Source: Paenibacillus sp. MAHUQ-63 (GTDB lineage: Bacteria; Bacillota; Bacilli; Paenibacillales; NBRC-103111). Taken from it: a stretch of 64,000 bases of DNA. The position numbers and the translations under genes were made by a program. Within the stretch, counting starts at the first letter, position 1; each line of letters begins with the position of its first letter. This document shows, piece after piece, positions 62,038-64,000 of this stretch. Where the stretch lies: the NCBI RefSeq assembly GCF_028765165.1, contig NZ_JARADB010000012.1, positions 17,093 to 81,092 on the forward strand, read 5' to 3'. Under the pieces are notes generated by a model. That model searched no databases and was not told the DNA's origin. It saw nothing but the letters and a program-made list of their open reading frames with translations.

Positions 62038-62310
62038 ATGAGTTACAACCAAAATATAAATCAACAACACCAAATGCATCACCAGCAGCATCATCCTCAT
62101 CATATGCATCATATGCATCAGATGCATCACCAGCAACACCACCAACAACATCATCAGATACATCACCACCACTTCCATCATGTGGTTATTCATCCAGGTC
62201 AACACCCGCATCATCCAACCCCTATGCCGTATCATGGCATGCACCAAGGCCAATGGCATGGTCAACAGGGCGTATGGCAAGGAATGCCTCAACCAAGGCA
62301 AGATCAATAA
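62038..62310 (+). CDS. Histidine/glutamine-rich protein
   Basis: A 90-residue protein of which 29 residues are His and many others Gln, Met or Pro. Runs such as HHMHHMHQMHHQQHHQQHH occupy residues 14-48. The C-terminal part is Gly/Trp/Pro-rich (YHGMHQGQWHGQQGVWQGMP). GGAGGAG lies 7 bases before the ATG, so it is a real gene. It has no signal peptide. Such composition is seen in metal-storing proteins and in some spore-coat proteins; with many spore genes around, a coat or metal-binding role is possible but unproven. The mirror frames are long only because of the repetitive codons. Confidence 0.8.
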   Translation: MSYNQNINQQHQMHHQQHHPHHMHHMHQMHHQQHHQQHHQIHHHHFHHVVIHPGQHPHHPTPMPYHGMHQGQWHGQQGVWQGMPQPRQDQ

Positions 62311-62354
62311 GGTAACTGGCAAAGAGGCTACGAATAAAATAATTAAGATTGAAG

Positions 62355-62383
62355 AGAGTCGTACGTATTTGTCGTACGGCTCT
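62355..62383. terminator. Convergent terminator
   Basis: The arms AGAGTCGTACG and CGTACGGCTCT form an 11-bp stem with one G-U pair between the + strand His-rich gene and a convergent minus-strand ORF; the T-rich tail is on the minus side. Confidence 0.7.
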
Positions 62384-62390
62384 GCTCCAC

Positions 62391-62588
62391 TTACAGTCCT
62401 TGATGTATTTTCATATTTAATTTTGTACACTTGTTTGAAGAAGTGATTTGATTAATGGGCTCATTTGTATTTTGGATCCGATCGCTGACCAGCAACTGGG
62501 ATGCATCTACATCATACCAAGGAGTCTTTTTATTTCTCAAAGCTCGTATGGTTATGGTAGAAATAATCTTCTTACGTTGTTGTAACAT
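62391..62588 (-). CDS. Hypothetical small protein, 65 residues
   Basis: A frame beginning MLQQRKKIISTITIRALRNK with AAAGGGG 5-6 bases upstream, ending next to the terminator at 62355. Both signals favour expression. The sequence is basic, with no membrane segment, and I do not recognise it. An overlapping + strand frame of 82 codons lacks a ribosome site and is rejected. Confidence 0.45.
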   Translation of the reverse strand: MLQQRKKIISTITIRALRNKKTPWYDVDASQLLVSDRIQNTNEPINQITSSNKCTKLNMKIHQGL

Positions 62589-62712
62589 GGTTAACCCCTT
62601 TGTGGGGTGCGTACAAACTGTAAAACTGAACTTCCTGCCTCAACTCATTTTAACACTTATTGCGTCGGATCCGTTCCACCGCAGCGCTATCGTCCTCCGT
62701 TAGCCGAATGGG

Positions 62713-63276
62713 CTACCATTTATGTATATATTCCCCTTTATATTTCTTTAGCTTTTCGATTAAGTTTGTAGAATCATCGTCAATTACAATTAAATTTTTA
62801 TACGGCTCTTTTACAAACCCTTGTTCAATCATATGATCAAAAAGCGATAACATCGGCGTGTAGTATTGATTGATATTTAGCAAGGCACATGGTTTATTGT
62901 GGTATCCAAGCTGTGCCCATGTAAAGACTTCAAACCATTCTTCTAAAGTGCCTGTCCCACCAGGGAGTGCGATAAATCCATCAGCGCGCTCCGCCATTAG
63001 AGCTTTTCTTTCATGCATCGTTTCAACGATATGAAGTTCCGTTAGGTGTTCGTGAGCAATTTCCACATTTGCCAGTTTTCTGGGTATCACTCCAATAACC
63101 TTACCACCAGACTCTATGACCGCATCGGCAACAGCACCCATACAGCCGACTGTTGCTCCTCCGTATACAAGATCCAATCCATGTGCTACTAAAACTTTCC
63201 CTAACTTCTTTGCTTCATTCATATAGATAGGGTCATTTCCAGTGCCTGATCCACAGTATACAGCTATTGTTTTCAT
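62713..63276 (-). CDS. LOG-family protein (cytokinin riboside phosphate phosphoribohydrolase-like)
   Basis: A 187-residue Rossmann protein with the LOG signature LPGGTGTLEEWFEVFTWAQLG, the earlier ERKALMAERAD and an N-terminal VYCGSGTG nucleotide loop. Relatives such as YvdD release a base from nucleoside 5'-monophosphates and are often misnamed lysine decarboxylases. The start is placed at ATG 63276; a GTG 12 bases upstream is the alternative. It is monocistronic on the minus strand. Confidence 0.9.
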   Translation of the reverse strand: MKTIAVYCGSGTGNDPIYMNEAKKLGKVLVAHGLDLVYGGATVGCMGAVADAVIESGGKVIGVIPRKLANVEIAHEHLTELHIVETMHERKALMAERADGFIALPGGTGTLEEWFEVFTWAQLGYHNKPCALLNINQYYTPMLSLFDHMIEQGFVKEPYKNLIVIDDDSTNLIEKLKKYKGEYIHKW

Positions 63277-63410
63277 ATCTTCGTCCACTATCCTCTCTGC
63301 ATTTTACTTTTAATAGACTATCTTAAAGTATGTCTCTCCTCAAGGAGCTGCTTAGTTCTAGGCATTGAATTAGGCGCGGCAGCCTTATGTGCGGGAACCT
63401 GGTTCCTACA

Positions 63411-63452
63411 AAAAAATACAGAACACTGGTAGTCGCTTTCACCGTGTTCTGT
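63411..63452 (-). terminator. Terminator of the MerR regulator gene
   Basis: The arms ACAGAACAC and GTGTTCTGT form a 9-bp stem with a 17-base loop; on the minus strand it is followed by ATTTTTTTG. Confidence 0.88.
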
Positions 63453-63484
63453 CATTGCATACGAAGCTCCCAAACAATATGAAT

Positions 63485-63871
63485 CTAAAGTTGTGAATCC
63501 TTCAGCAGGCTTTTCTTATTCGCAATTTTGTAATCCAGTACAACCAAAATCTTCTGCAAATGATCGATTTGGTCCTGGAGCTTCCTTCTGTACGCTTGAA
63601 CTTTATCATACACTTCGGGTGTAGACTGGATGTCTTCCTTATAGGAGAGTGATGCAAACTCTTTAATATCTTTAAGGGGGACCCCTATTTTCTTCAGACA
63701 AATAATAAGCTCCATTAACTGCATGTCTTCTTTGTGATACATTCGTCGGCCGTTCCCTTTTCTTTTCGCCCGGGGAAGCAGTCCGATCTTCTCGTAATAG
63801 CGGAGCGCATCCTCTGTCAGTCCGGTCATCATTGAAATTTCCTTGATTGAAAAAGCGGCGTCACTGCTCAT
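63485..63871 (-). CDS. MerR-family transcriptional regulator (AdhR-like)
   Basis: A 128-residue regulator. The winged helix FSIKEISMMTGLTEDALRYYEKIGLLP and RRMYHKEDMQLMELIICLKKIGVPLKDIKEF is followed by a dimerisation coiled coil (KVQAYRRKLQDQIDHLQKILVVLDYKI). It lacks the metal-binding Cys set of MerR proper and resembles aldehyde-stress regulators such as AdhR. It is transcribed divergently from the gene at 63970, with a long dyad between them, the normal arrangement for a MerR target. Confidence 0.92.
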   Translation of the reverse strand: MSSDAAFSIKEISMMTGLTEDALRYYEKIGLLPRAKRKGNGRRMYHKEDMQLMELIICLKKIGVPLKDIKEFASLSYKEDIQSTPEVYDKVQAYRRKLQDQIDHLQKILVVLDYKIANKKSLLKDSQL

Positions 63872-63881
63872 CCTGAACTGT

Positions 63882-63926
63882 GACCCGTAGGATAGACACT
63901 TTTAAAAAAAGTGTCTCCTACGGGTC
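63882..63926. promoter_or_regulatory. Long dyad in the MerR divergent intergenic region
   Basis: GACCCGTAGGA-(TA)-GACACTTT is mirrored by AAAGTGTC-TCCTACGGGTC across a short A-rich centre: 19 paired bases per arm with a 2-base bulge. Its place, 11 bases upstream of the MerR gene and 44 bases before the divergent gene, suits an operator, although a hairpin in the transcript is also possible. Confidence 0.55.
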
Positions 63927-63969
63927 TTTCTATGTTTTAATGAGGTTATAAAAGAAGCGAGGTATCGGG

Positions 63970-64000
63970 ATGGCTAATAAATTATTTACAGAATTGGATA
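63970..64000 (+). CDS. Start of a gene running off the window
   Basis: An ATG with GCGAGGT upstream begins MANKLFTELD and is cut by the window end. Ten residues are too few for a family call. Divergence from the MerR gene suggests the regulated target, often an oxidoreductase. Confidence 0.55.
   Translation, partial: MANKLFTELD

Noticed and set aside
62021..62330. CRISPR or simple tandem repeat array in the His-rich region
   Set aside because: The short CAT/CAC-rich repeats are irregular, in frame and fully explained by the coding sequence; there are no spacers.
61993..62430. Long frames on the opposite strand and in the other + frame over the His-rich gene
   Set aside because: They arise from the repetitive CAT/CAC codons: the mirror reads as runs of Met/Leu/Val and the shifted frame as Ser/Ala/Thr repeats. 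Only the His-rich frame has a ribosome site.
62455..62703. An 82-codon + strand frame after the His-rich gene
   Set aside because: No ribosome site; the opposite strand frame has one and ends at a terminator.

Overview
The window looks like chromosomal DNA of a Paenibacillus-type, endospore-forming Bacillota. The reasons are several Lpl/Ytc-type carbohydrate ABC systems (lipoprotein, two permeases, no ATPase), YesM/YesN-type two-component and AraC regulators, a GerA-type germinant receptor operon, YjcZ-type spore peptides, strong AGGAGG ribosome sites and frequent GTG/TTG starts. No rRNA, tRNA, CRISPR array or intact insertion sequence was seen.

Layout. 1-9.7 kb: the end of a LacI-type repressor, then a long + strand operon with a sugar importer, an epimerase, an enolase-superfamily dehydratase, an SDR, a TIM-barrel isomerase, a beta-propeller protein and a VOC protein, closed by a terminator at 9647. 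This looks like uptake and catabolism of an uncommon sugar or sugar acid. 9.7-13.9 kb: single genes (WYL regulator, DinB, a 554-aa unknown, GNAT). 14-20.4 kb: YesM-like kinase, YesN-like regulator and a second importer. 20.5-27.2 kb: assorted genes, including an HxlR regulator with its probable oxidoreductase target and operator. 27.3-32.4 kb: a complete BceRS-BceAB-YxeA antimicrobial-peptide detoxification module with a visible BceR-type operator. 32.6-41.2 kb: a membrane AraC regulator, a third importer, a NagZ-like GH3 enzyme and a TIM-barrel isomerase, apparently for amino-sugar or glycoside scavenging.

41.2-47.2 kb is a decaying zone: a phosphodiesterase gene with an in-frame TGA and a scrambled partial copy between direct repeats, a truncated aldo-keto reductase, a truncated glycosidase, a fourth solute-binding protein with an in-frame TAG and no start, and small remnants. 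47.6-49.2 kb carries a CD3324-family gene and a Cfr-like 23S rRNA methyltransferase. The Cfr-like gene lacks about 33 codons of its core but keeps what looks like a full translational attenuator: a 36-codon leader, tandem hairpins and a hairpin hiding the ribosome site. This is the most notable find.

50-56.8 kb mixes spore-type small genes (four YjcZ-like peptides, two in a tandem duplication, and a GerPA/PF-like protein), a DUF1796 protein, and a divergent pair for a thiazole/oxazole-modified peptide (a ThiF-like maturation protein and a docking-YcaO cyclodehydratase) with no precursor recognised nearby. 57-61.3 kb: gerAA-gerAB-gerAC plus a small two-helix gene resembling D subunits of germinant receptors. 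61.3-64 kb: a chemoreceptor remnant, a strongly histidine-rich 90-aa protein, a LOG-family hydrolase, and a MerR regulator divergent from a gene running off the end.

All calls come from reading the sequence and from family knowledge; no searches were run. Comparisons with Cfr rest on recalled family sequence and should be checked by alignment.
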